From an uncultured Brachyspira sp. (GTDB lineage: Bacteria > Spirochaetota > Brachyspiria > Brachyspirales > Brachyspiraceae): 15,943 bases of DNA. Where the stretch lies: contig NZ_CASEGO010000067.1 in the NCBI RefSeq assembly GCF_949287625.1, forward strand, positions 1-15,943, written 5' to 3'. Below, one piece after another: positions 1 through 6,623 of this stretch (the stretch's first letter is position 1; every line of letters starts with the position of its first letter). The translations under genes were made by a program, and so were the position numbers. The notes beneath the pieces were generated by a model. That model was given only the letters and a program-made list of their open reading frames with translations, did no database searches and was not told where the DNA came from.

Positions 1-2
1 AT

Positions 3-60
3 AGGTATTCCTTTTTGTTTGTTGTGATAATTTAAATTATAAGGAATACCTCCTTTTTTT
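3..60 (+). terminator. Rho-independent-like terminator of a gene left of the window
   Basis: An 11-bp perfect inverted repeat (arms at 3-13 and 41-51) is followed by CC and a T7 run at 54-60, the pattern of an intrinsic terminator read on the plus strand. The loop is long, 27 nt, and contains a 14-bp perfect AT palindrome at 27-40 that could fold as an inner stem. The gene it would end lies outside the window. On the minus strand it lies past the stop of the regulator at 115-1272 but has no T tract in that direction. Confidence 0.7.
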
Positions 61-114
61 AAACTAAAACTGTGCAATATCTATGGCTCTTAAACAATAT
101 TTTTTAATAATACA

Positions 115-1272
115 CTAAAATATGTAATTTTTATATTCTTTTATATAATTTTCAACATCTGATATATTTATATTTTTTAAAGAGTCTATTTCTATATGTT
201 TTACCTTTTTAAGTTCTGAACATATATCATTATTAGACATATTTATATTAAGCATATTTTTTATATCATCTATTTTATATAATAATTTAAGCGTTTTTAT
301 GTTTTTGTGAAATAAGGTTTCCATTTGTAATATAGAATAAATAATAATTATTAATTTTTTATTTAATTCTTTTGTATTTATAGATTTAATTTTTAATATG
401 GCATTATGTACTTTCATAGATGCCATTTTAATAAAATTCATTCTTAATGTTCTGTCCTTATCTATCATTTTAACTAATTCTTTTTTGCTTATAATATTAA
501 TTACTGAATCTTCAAGAATGATTGCCGTAGTTAGAAGAGGCTTATATTCAAGAGAAGGGTGATATCCGTTAATAATATATCCATTTGAGTAAACTGTTCT
601 TATAGTTTGTTTTTCATTTAAAATACTATAAATTCCTACCTTACCAGACATAATGATATATATATGATTACTTGAATCAATTTCTGAATATAGACAGTAT
701 CCCTTTTTAAACTTAAAAGTTGTTCTATTTATATGTTCAGGTTTTTCAGCTGCTTCTATTTCATTTAATATTTTTTTTATTTCATATGTATCATTATTAT
801 CTGGAAACATATGCAAATATTTTGAAGCCATTTTATGAACAACATCTGTATAACCATTATCTTTATAAATTTTTATCATAGTTAATATATCATCTTTATT
901 GTACAAATCTACTTTATTTTTAGCAAGAATTGTATAATATTTACTAAGCCAAGTTTCCAAGACAAGATAAAGATAATCATATATTTTATTTAGTAATTCT
1001 TCATTATTGATATTAATGATATTGTCTGTTTTTATTTTTATTACTTCTGTTTCTTCTGCAGCCTCTATAGTAGAAAAATACGGCTCATCTATGATGGAAG
1101 AGACTAACCCTAAAATACTTCCTTTTTCATTATTATACTTATAAGACTTATAAAAATCATTGTAGCATATAGTTTTGCCTTTAAGGATTATATAAAAATA
1201 ATTTAAAGGTTTCTCTCCAGACTTTATAATAATATCATCTTTATTAAATTTGATGGTATCATATTTAGACAT
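115..1272 (-). CDS. Crp/Fnr-like regulator with two cyclic-nucleotide-binding-like domains (paralogue A)
   Basis: A 385-aa cytoplasmic protein. Residues about 7-95 and 185-275 both show the beta-roll rhythm of CNB domains (charged start, Y-I-I-x-x-G-K turn, acidic strand near the end). Between them, residues 124-165 form a TPR-like helical pair ending in FPDN. The C-terminus (about 330-375) resembles a degenerate Crp-type winged helix. Neither CNB domain has the canonical phosphate-binding cassette with its Arg; the equivalent loop reads EPYFSTIEAA in the first, so classic cAMP binding is doubtful. The start is set by AGGAG just upstream of the ATG. It is a tandem paralogue of the next gene upstream, with the same architecture. 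A consensus promoter and three direct repeats lie upstream. Family call is firm; ligand, DNA binding and targets are unknown. Confidence 0.85.
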   Translation of the reverse strand: MSKYDTIKFNKDDIIIKSGEKPLNYFYIILKGKTICYNDFYKSYKYNNEKGSILGLVSSIIDEPYFSTIEAAEETEVIKIKTDNIININNEELLNKIYDYLYLVLETWLSKYYTILAKNKVDLYNKDDILTMIKIYKDNGYTDVVHKMASKYLHMFPDNNDTYEIKKILNEIEAAEKPEHINRTTFKFKKGYCLYSEIDSSNHIYIIMSGKVGIYSILNEKQTIRTVYSNGYIINGYHPSLEYKPLLTTAIILEDSVINIISKKELVKMIDKDRTLRMNFIKMASMKVHNAILKIKSINTKELNKKLIIIIYSILQMETLFHKNIKTLKLLYKIDDIKNMLNINMSNNDICSELKKVKHIEIDSLKNINISDVENYIKEYKNYIF

Positions 1273-1291
1273 AATACTCCTATGTAAAAAA

Positions 1292-1341
1292 ACACTATTA
1301 TTTTTTGAGACTACACTATTATCAATTATTCACACTATATT
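1292..1341. promoter_or_regulatory. Three phased direct repeats, candidate operator
   Basis: ACACTATTAT occurs at 1292-1301 and again at 1313-1322, with a third, variant copy ACACTATATT at 1332-1341. The starts are 21 and 19 bp apart, about two helical turns, so all copies face the same side of the DNA. They lie between the predicted transcription start (near 1343) of the regulator at 115-1272 and its ATG. This is an operator-like arrangement; the binding protein is unknown, and autoregulation is only a guess. Confidence 0.45.
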
Positions 1342-1349
1342 AGGCGGCT

Positions 1350-1377
1350 ATTATAATATAAAGGATAATTATGTCAA
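1350..1377 (-). promoter_or_regulatory. Promoter of the 115-1272 regulator
   Basis: On the minus strand, TTGACA (1372-1377), a 16-bp spacer and TATAAT (1350-1355) match the sigma-70 consensus at all twelve positions. The predicted start near 1343 leaves a leader of about 70 nt that carries the three direct repeats. Confidence 0.75.
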
Positions 1378-1442
1378 TATTTTTAAAAAAAATTTAATAT
1401 TTTTTATTTTTTTAAAACAAAAATTAAGAATTTTAGAAAATA

Positions 1443-2630
1443 TTATTCTATTATATTTGAAGTAGAGTTTCTTTTTCTATACATATTATACTCATTAAAG
1501 AAATTCTGAATATTCGGAATAATTATTTTGTCTTCTCTCGAAAATAATATTACTTTTGTTTTATTCATTTCTGATTTTATATAATCTGTATTTTCAATTC
1601 CTACCATAGCACATATATCATTAGCCGTATATGGAAGTTCCAAAAAGTCAGCATTTTTATCAAATAATAATGCTGTTTTTGTAAATGAATATATCATGTT
1701 GTAAAATTTACCCACTCTGCTTTTTATACTTATGCTGTAGCTTTTTATAACTGTATTATATATTCTTCTTGCCATAATATTTACTAAATGATACTGAAGT
1801 TTTGTATTTGTAGAAGCAAGTTTCAAAAAGTCTTCTTTATTTACTATTTGCAATACTGTATCTTCCAATACTATGCAGGTTGTAAGAAGAAATTTATTTC
1901 CAAGTATAGGCTTGTATCCTATAATATTTCCGCTTGTGAATATAATTCTTGTTATGAGTCTTCCATCAAATACGCTGTATACTCCTACTTTTCCGTCTCT
2001 TATCACATAAAGTTCGGTATTACTTTCCAACTCAGAGAATATACAGCTTCCAGCCTTATACTCAAATAAATTATTACTTATTTGTAATGGAGCTTCTATT
2101 TTTTCATCTTTTTCTATTGATGATATTTTGTTATTTACTTCGCTATGGTCTTTATCTGGGAACATTTCTATTATTTTTTTATACATGTATAGGGCAGCAG
2201 ATTTAAGTCCGTTTTTTTCGTATATTTCTGCTATTTCAAAAGCATTATTTTCTTTATAGCTTCCTATATTTAATGTTTCAGCCAATTTATAAAAATATTT
2301 TCCAAGCCATATCTCCATAAACTTTATTAAATGCTTATATATACTTTCTATTATTTTAGTATCTTCAATAGCATATATATCTTTTATATGTATTTCTATT
2401 AATACAGCATTTGTTGCAGCAATAGCAGTTGAATAATAAGGTTCTGATAATATAGCTGGAACTATTCCTATTATTTCTCCTCTTGTAAATTCAAAATTTG
2501 TATTTTCTATAACATAATTTTTATCTATTATAGTACCTTCTTTAATTATATAAAATACATCTTTTGAATTTTCTCCAGCCACAAATACAGCAGAGTCTTT
2601 TTTAAACTCAACAACATTAAAATCTATCAT
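1443..2630 (-). CDS. Crp/Fnr-like regulator with two cyclic-nucleotide-binding-like domains (paralogue B)
   Basis: A 395-aa cytoplasmic protein with the same order of parts as its downstream neighbour: CNB-like domain (about 5-95), TPR-like helical pair (128-160, ending FPDK), second CNB-like domain (185-275) and a clearer C-terminal winged helix (333-375, with TANDICAMVGIE followed by a recognition-helix-like stretch and a beta wing). The helix resembles Crp/Fnr DNA-binding domains but lacks the usual SR-x-L signature. The phosphate cassette is again non-canonical (EPYYSTAIAA), so the ligand may not be cAMP. The start is fixed by a run of five G about 7 nt before the ATG. It has its own promoter and is separated from the paralogue by 170 nt, which suggests independent control after a tandem duplication. 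Confidence 0.85.
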   Translation of the reverse strand: MIDFNVVEFKKDSAVFVAGENSKDVFYIIKEGTIIDKNYVIENTNFEFTRGEIIGIVPAILSEPYYSTAIAATNAVLIEIHIKDIYAIEDTKIIESIYKHLIKFMEIWLGKYFYKLAETLNIGSYKENNAFEIAEIYEKNGLKSAALYMYKKIIEMFPDKDHSEVNNKISSIEKDEKIEAPLQISNNLFEYKAGSCIFSELESNTELYVIRDGKVGVYSVFDGRLITRIIFTSGNIIGYKPILGNKFLLTTCIVLEDTVLQIVNKEDFLKLASTNTKLQYHLVNIMARRIYNTVIKSYSISIKSRVGKFYNMIYSFTKTALLFDKNADFLELPYTANDICAMVGIENTDYIKSEMNKTKVILFSREDKIIIPNIQNFFNEYNMYRKRNSTSNIIE

Positions 2631-2659
2631 AATAATACCCCCTAAACTTTATATATAAT

Positions 2660-2687
2660 ATTATACTTTATAATTTTGATATAACAA
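2660..2687 (-). promoter_or_regulatory. Promoter of the 1443-2630 regulator
   Basis: Minus strand: TTGTTA (2682-2687), 16-bp spacer, TATAAT (2660-2665). The -10 is perfect and the -35 matches four of six. The start falls about 25 nt upstream of the ATG. Confidence 0.6.
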
Positions 2688-2710
2688 GAATATATAATTA
2701 TTTTTTACTA

Positions 2711-3400
2711 TTAAAAATCATTATTTTTGATAGTAAATATTTTGTTATTGAATGAATCTTCTATTATTATATTATCTTCTTTGAAATATGCCTTATATGT
2801 AAAACACAAATCATGATTGTATTTATCGAATATTAATTGTTTTATGCTAACTATATTAATATAATTCTGATTTTCAAATATATTATTGGAAAAGTTATAT
2901 AACATATAATCAAATACTCTTTTATATGCTCCATTATCTTCTTTAGTGATATAAAATCCGTAGAAAAGTATTTTATTGTTATAGTATTCAAAGTCTATAA
3001 AAACCCAAATACCATTAAGCTGATTATTATTATATAATGGTTTATTATGATAAAAATTGAATATTTTATTTTGATTATTTAAATCTAATATTGAGAAACC
3101 AGATAAATCTCTATTAAATACAAAATAATCATTATTATCAGTATATTTTATTATTTTATACATACGAGAATCATCGCTTTTATAATGATAAATTAATTCA
3201 TCTTTTTTATATAAGGTTCTGTCATATCCTATAATATCCTTATTATGAATAAAACCAGTATATTTTTTATGAATTACATAATAATCATCATTTAATATAG
3301 TTTTCTTTTCTTTTTTGAAATATTTATCTTCAAACAAAATACCATATTTAAGCCAATGGTTTTTATAAGATTCTGTATAGTATAAATTTTCTAATATCAT
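2711..3400 (-). CDS. Hypothetical protein, 229 aa, rich in Tyr, Asn and Phe
   Basis: I do not recognise this protein. It has no signal peptide or membrane segment and no obvious catalytic motif. The sequence alternates short hydrophobic-aromatic strands with Asn/Asp/Lys turns throughout, which suggests an all-beta cytoplasmic protein, possibly of repeated strands, although I cannot define a repeat unit. No Shine-Dalgarno sequence precedes the ATG at 3400. Instead a perfect promoter ends six bases before it, so the mRNA is predicted to be leaderless. The promoter's -35 lies within the 36-nt gap after the stop of the lipoprotein gene at 3437. Intact length, clean stop and dedicated promoter support a real gene; function is unknown. 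Confidence 0.7.
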   Translation of the reverse strand: MILENLYYTESYKNHWLKYGILFEDKYFKKEKKTILNDDYYVIHKKYTGFIHNKDIIGYDRTLYKKDELIYHYKSDDSRMYKIIKYTDNNDYFVFNRDLSGFSILDLNNQNKIFNFYHNKPLYNNNQLNGIWVFIDFEYYNNKILFYGFYITKEDNGAYKRVFDYMLYNFSNNIFENQNYINIVSIKQLIFDKYNHDLCFTYKAYFKEDNIIIEDSFNNKIFTIKNNDF

Positions 3401-3406
3401 ATTATA

Positions 3407-3435
3407 ATTATATTAATAATAATTGTATTTGTCAA
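3407..3435 (-). promoter_or_regulatory. Perfect consensus promoter abutting the ATG (leaderless)
   Basis: Minus strand: TTGACA (3430-3435), 17-bp spacer, TATAAT (3407-3412), a full match with ideal spacing. Only six bases separate the -10 from the ATG at 3400, so transcription should begin at or within a base or two of the start codon. Confidence 0.75.
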
Positions 3436-3436
3436 A

Positions 3437-5251
3437 TTAATTTATTATTTTTAAATATTTGCTTTCATTATGTATTCTGTCAAGTGCTGTAACGTAATAT
3501 ATATATGTATTTTTTGAGTTTACAGTTTTATCTTTATAAACTACTTTAGAATTAGTATTAAAATTTGTTCTTCTAATTTTATCTATCAATTCTATGCCGC
3601 TTTCACCTATAGTTTCTCTGTATATAACATAATATGATGATACAGAAGGCAATACATGTCCGTATTTATCGGTTTTGTATTCATTAGGGTCTGTAAATGA
3701 TATTTCTATACCTCCGAAAACCTTTTTTATAGAAGGATTTTCTAATTTTATAGGAGCTTCACTCATGTTTTTCATTGTATTCATAGTAGGTACTATTGCT
3801 TTGAATATATAATTATTTTCTTTTATATATTTTAATGCTAAGTTTCCAAAATCTCCGCTGTCTCTGTCTTTTTTATACATACTATGCATAGTAAAAAAAG
3901 ATGAGCCTTTTATAGATCCTCTTCCTATTTTTCTTATATAATCTATTTGTTCAGACATAAGTTCTATATTCTGCCAAGGTTCAGTATTAGTTTCCCTTCC
4001 CATTTTATATAAGGCATGCCCTATATATAAATCAGCAGTATTTATTCCTCTTGCTTTTTTATATTCATTAACCCACCAATCAGCTATAACATCAAAAGGA
4101 GCTGTTTTATGATAAGAACTCCAGTATATCTGCGGTATTACAGCATCAACATACATTCTGTTTAATCCGTCCTTATCCGAAGCATTTTCTAATGAAGATG
4201 TCTTTTCTCCGTTAAGAAGCCATAATAAAACATCAGCATGCAAAGCATCAAAATTAGGATTAAATGATTGTGTAGCACTTCCATATTTGCTTCCTATGAA
4301 TTCAGAAAGTTTTGTATTATTTCTCCAAACTCCAGCTGGAGATATAGTCCATTTTACATAAGGTTTTCTTGATTTTATTTCTTTGTATAAATCGCTTACG
4401 AGTCTGTTTATATTATCTCTTCTCCAAGCATAAAGCCCATTTACACCATAATCATCATAAGAGGTATTATTAATATCATATCCTCTTTTTGAACCATACT
4501 TTTCAGCACTTACTCTGTCAGGCCAATCCTTGTATGTTTTTCCTCCTGCTGAATTTTGATAAAAATAATCATCAAAATGTATGCCGTCAACATCATAATT
4601 CTCAACTACTTCAATAACAGAATCTATTATATATTTTGAACTTATAGGTTCACCTGGATCTAAATATAGTCTGTTATCATACCAATGTATAGGCTTAAGA
4701 TTATTAGATACGTATGTATGAATGAAATTTTTTTTAGAAAACTGTTCTTCATAAGTTTTATTTTTATCATAAGTCAAGGACATTCTATACGGATTAAACC
4801 ATGCATGAACTTCTAAATTTCTTTTATGAGCTTCATCTATTATAAACTCAAGCATATCGGTTTTGAATGGGTATTCATCTTTTTCATCGCTTGAATCAGT
4901 ACCAAAAAAATATCTTGTTGTAGGATTAATTTTTGACGGGAATATTACCCCAGCATCTGGTTTTACCTGAACGAATACGGCATTAAAATTATTTTCATAT
5001 AATATGTCTAAATGTTTTATGATAAGTTTTTTTTGCTCATTTTCGCTTCCGCCCTTTACAGGCCAATCTATATTAGCAACTGTAGAAAACCATGCTGCTC
5101 TGAACTCGCGGTACAATGGATTTAGAGTTCTATCTTCTTCCATATTTTTTATAAGAATTGTTCTTAATTTATCTGGTACTGTAATATTTACAGTTTGACA
5201 TGATGATATTAAGAGTATTGCAAGGGATATTAATATAATGATTTTCTTCAT
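3437..5251 (-). CDS. GHL10-family (DUF187) glycosidase-like lipoprotein
   Basis: A 604-aa predicted lipoprotein. Residues 1-18 are a lipoprotein signal with a relaxed spirochaete-type lipobox (ISSC, Cys18). Residues about 48-480 are a GHL10/DUF187 TIM-barrel domain: EFRAAWFSTVANIDWP at 49-64, the strand FNAVFVQVKPDA at 89-100, EVHAWFNPYR at 147-156, VDGIHFDDYFY at 221-231 with Asp227-Asp228 as candidate catalytic acids, WTISPAGVWRN at 301-311 and PQIYWSSY at 373-380. Residues about 500-604 look like a fibronectin-III-type beta domain. The family is thought to act on polysaccharide or peptidoglycan-linked glycans in the envelope; the substrate here is not shown. The gene has its own promoter. 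There is little Shine-Dalgarno character before the ATG. Confidence 0.9.
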   Translation of the reverse strand: MKKIIILISLAILLISSCQTVNITVPDKLRTILIKNMEEDRTLNPLYREFRAAWFSTVANIDWPVKGGSENEQKKLIIKHLDILYENNFNAVFVQVKPDAGVIFPSKINPTTRYFFGTDSSDEKDEYPFKTDMLEFIIDEAHKRNLEVHAWFNPYRMSLTYDKNKTYEEQFSKKNFIHTYVSNNLKPIHWYDNRLYLDPGEPISSKYIIDSVIEVVENYDVDGIHFDDYFYQNSAGGKTYKDWPDRVSAEKYGSKRGYDINNTSYDDYGVNGLYAWRRDNINRLVSDLYKEIKSRKPYVKWTISPAGVWRNNTKLSEFIGSKYGSATQSFNPNFDALHADVLLWLLNGEKTSSLENASDKDGLNRMYVDAVIPQIYWSSYHKTAPFDVIADWWVNEYKKARGINTADLYIGHALYKMGRETNTEPWQNIELMSEQIDYIRKIGRGSIKGSSFFTMHSMYKKDRDSGDFGNLALKYIKENNYIFKAIVPTMNTMKNMSEAPIKLENPSIKKVFGGIEISFTDPNEYKTDKYGHVLPSVSSYYVIYRETIGESGIELIDKIRRTNFNTNSKVVYKDKTVNSKNTYIYYVTALDRIHNESKYLKIIN

Positions 5252-5287
5252 ATTTAATTCATTTTTTATTATTGATATATTTTTTAG

Positions 5288-5316
5288 ATTATATATTTAA
5301 TAGTGATAACAGTCAA
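5288..5316 (-). promoter_or_regulatory. Promoter of the GHL10 lipoprotein gene
   Basis: Minus strand: TTGACT (5311-5316), 17-bp spacer, TATAAT (5288-5293). It predicts a leader of about 30 nt, in which a two-codon reading frame (ATG AAT TAA, 5254-5262) sits directly before the real ATG. Confidence 0.7.
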
Positions 5317-5339
5317 TATATAAGAGAAATTGATTTTGA

Positions 5340-5372
5340 TAAAAATAAAAGGGACCTCTAAAAAGCCCCTTT
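5340..5372 (-). terminator. Intrinsic terminator of the thioredoxin gene
   Basis: Read on the minus strand, AAAGGG (5367-5372) pairs with CCCTTT (5348-5353), and the stem runs directly into a T-rich tail (TTTTATTTTT, 5341-5350). It begins 36 nt past the thioredoxin stop and insulates the lipoprotein promoter immediately downstream. Confidence 0.75.
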
Positions 5373-5407
5373 ATTAAATTCTAATATGTAAGTTAATACT
5401 AAAAGTA

Positions 5408-5725
5408 TTATAGCATACTGTCTACCATAGCTTTAATGTTATCGATAGTAGCTTCTTCTTTAGTAACTTCTTTAACTTTAGCACCATCTTTATAAACAGC
5501 TATTGTAGGAAGACCTAATATTTTTTCACGAATAGCTAATCTTCTAGCTTTAGAAGTATTAAAAGAATAGAATGGTACTTTTCCTTCATATTCTTTAGAT
5601 AATTCATGAACATGAGGCATTAATGCTTTACAAGGTTCGCAAGTATCGCCAAAATAGTCAACTAAACATAAATCCTTTGAATTAATAACTTTTTCATCAA
5701 AATTGTCTTTATTTAATTCTTCCAT
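5408..5725 (-). CDS. trxA: Thioredoxin with a CEPC active site, glycine-reductase type
   Basis: A 105-aa cytoplasmic thioredoxin that transfers disulphide-reducing equivalents. The active site is C29-E-P-C32 followed by Lys33, replacing the usual WCGPC; the Trp before the first Cys is Thr28. The cis-Pro loop GLPTIAVYKDG is intact, as is the buried Asp23. From memory, thioredoxins that serve the clostridial and spirochaetal glycine/sarcosine reductases carry such altered sites together with the following STSKARRLAI-like stretch seen here, so I infer that partner. No grd or trxB gene lies nearby. I chose the ATG at 5725 over an in-frame ATG at 5761 because GGAG precedes it with good spacing and because the upstream -10 element (5760-5765) overlaps the longer start. 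It has its own promoter and terminator. Confidence 0.93.
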   Translation of the reverse strand: MEELNKDNFDEKVINSKDLCLVDYFGDTCEPCKALMPHVHELSKEYEGKVPFYSFNTSKARRLAIREKILGLPTIAVYKDGAKVKEVTKEEATIDNIKAMVDSML

Positions 5726-5759
5726 TATAAAACTCCAGAGATATATTTTTATAATATAC

Positions 5760-5787
5760 ATTATATAAAAAAAACATTCTTAGTCAA
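5760..5787 (-). promoter_or_regulatory. Promoter of trxA
   Basis: Minus strand: TTGACT (5782-5787), 16-bp spacer, TATAAT (5760-5765). It predicts a leader of about 28 nt and supports the 5725 start. Confidence 0.7.
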
Positions 5788-5862
5788 GTTAAAAATATAT
5801 TATTTTAAAAAAAATCTACTTATTTAGTATGTAAATTTAAGTTATTTAATTGAAAGTTTATC

Positions 5863-5891
5863 TTGACAATTTCTAATATTATGAATATATT
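5863..5891 (+). promoter_or_regulatory. Restriction-modification promoter abutting the ATG (leaderless)
   Basis: TTGACA (5863-5868), 17-bp spacer, TATATT (5886-5891). The ATG at 5898 lies six bases past the -10, exactly where transcription should begin, and no Shine-Dalgarno sequence is present. The nuclease is therefore predicted to be translated from a leaderless mRNA. Confidence 0.7.
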
Positions 5892-5897
5892 AATACA

Positions 5898-6608
5898 ATG
5901 CTTAGCAATATTTTTATAGATATACAGAAGAATAAAAAAGAATGGCTGAAAAGCAAAAAGGGCAATGAGTTTGAAGACAGATTTGAGTCTTCTTTGAAAC
6001 GCTATGGTTTTAATAGAAGAATATCAAGCGATAAAGAAATTAAGGATATACTTTTACCTCTAAAAAATGACGTTTTAGATAAAAGCTCTGATAAAATAAT
6101 CGATAATATTTATGCCTTAAAAGATAAAAGTATGGAAAATTGCTTTATATGTCAGCCTTATGGCAGTCAGAATTTCCCAGATTTTTTAATATTTACATCT
6201 AAAAAAATCATTGCTATAGAGATAAAATACAGCAGCGGCAAATCATCTAATCCTATGTGGAATAGCAATTTACCAAAGGCTAATGCTATTTATATATTCG
6301 GCTCTTACGGCAGGGGAGATGTTACATTCTTTATTGGAGATGATGTTCTTCCTATGAATGAAAGAATTGAACTTATAGCATTCTTTGAAGAGATAAAAAA
6401 ACTTGAAGATAATTTTAAAATGAAAATGAAAAAAGAAAGTAAGAATAATTTGTTTGCATATAAATTTGACAGAGGTTTTAATGTATATGTTAGGCGTGCT
6501 TATGAACAGAATAAAACTATAAATGATAATGCCAAAATAGATTATTTTCTTCATGAAGATAGAATAAAATGCGAAAATAATGTAATAGAGTTTTGTAATA
6601 GTTTATAA
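5898..6608 (+). CDS. PD-(D/E)XK type II restriction endonuclease
   Basis: A 236-aa cytoplasmic nuclease predicted to cleave double-stranded DNA at an unknown site protected by the methyltransferase that follows. The catalytic core is visible: Pro94-Asp95 at the end of one strand, then Glu108-Ile-Lys110 in IIAIEIKYSSGK. An upstream helix, GNEFEDRFESSLKRYGF (22-38), carries Glu residues like the N-terminal helix of many PD-(D/E)XK enzymes. Downstream are a WNSNLPKANAIYIFGSYGRG segment and a Lys-rich region (166-183). The ATG is the only sensible start: it sits at the predicted transcription start, and the next in-frame Met is residue 79. The methyltransferase starts 15 nt after the stop. No controller (C) protein gene is present. 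Activity is inferred from motif plus neighbour; specificity cannot be read from the sequence. Confidence 0.8.
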   Translation: MLSNIFIDIQKNKKEWLKSKKGNEFEDRFESSLKRYGFNRRISSDKEIKDILLPLKNDVLDKSSDKIIDNIYALKDKSMENCFICQPYGSQNFPDFLIFTSKKIIAIEIKYSSGKSSNPMWNSNLPKANAIYIFGSYGRGDVTFFIGDDVLPMNERIELIAFFEEIKKLEDNFKMKMKKESKNNLFAYKFDRGFNVYVRRAYEQNKTINDNAKIDYFLHEDRIKCENNVIEFCNSL

Positions 6609-6623
6609 TTTTGTAAGAGAAAT

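Noticed and set aside
1250..1465. A 71-codon plus-strand frame between the two CNB genes
   Set aside because: It covers the minus-strand promoter and the direct repeats, has no ribosome site and is AT-rich chance coding.
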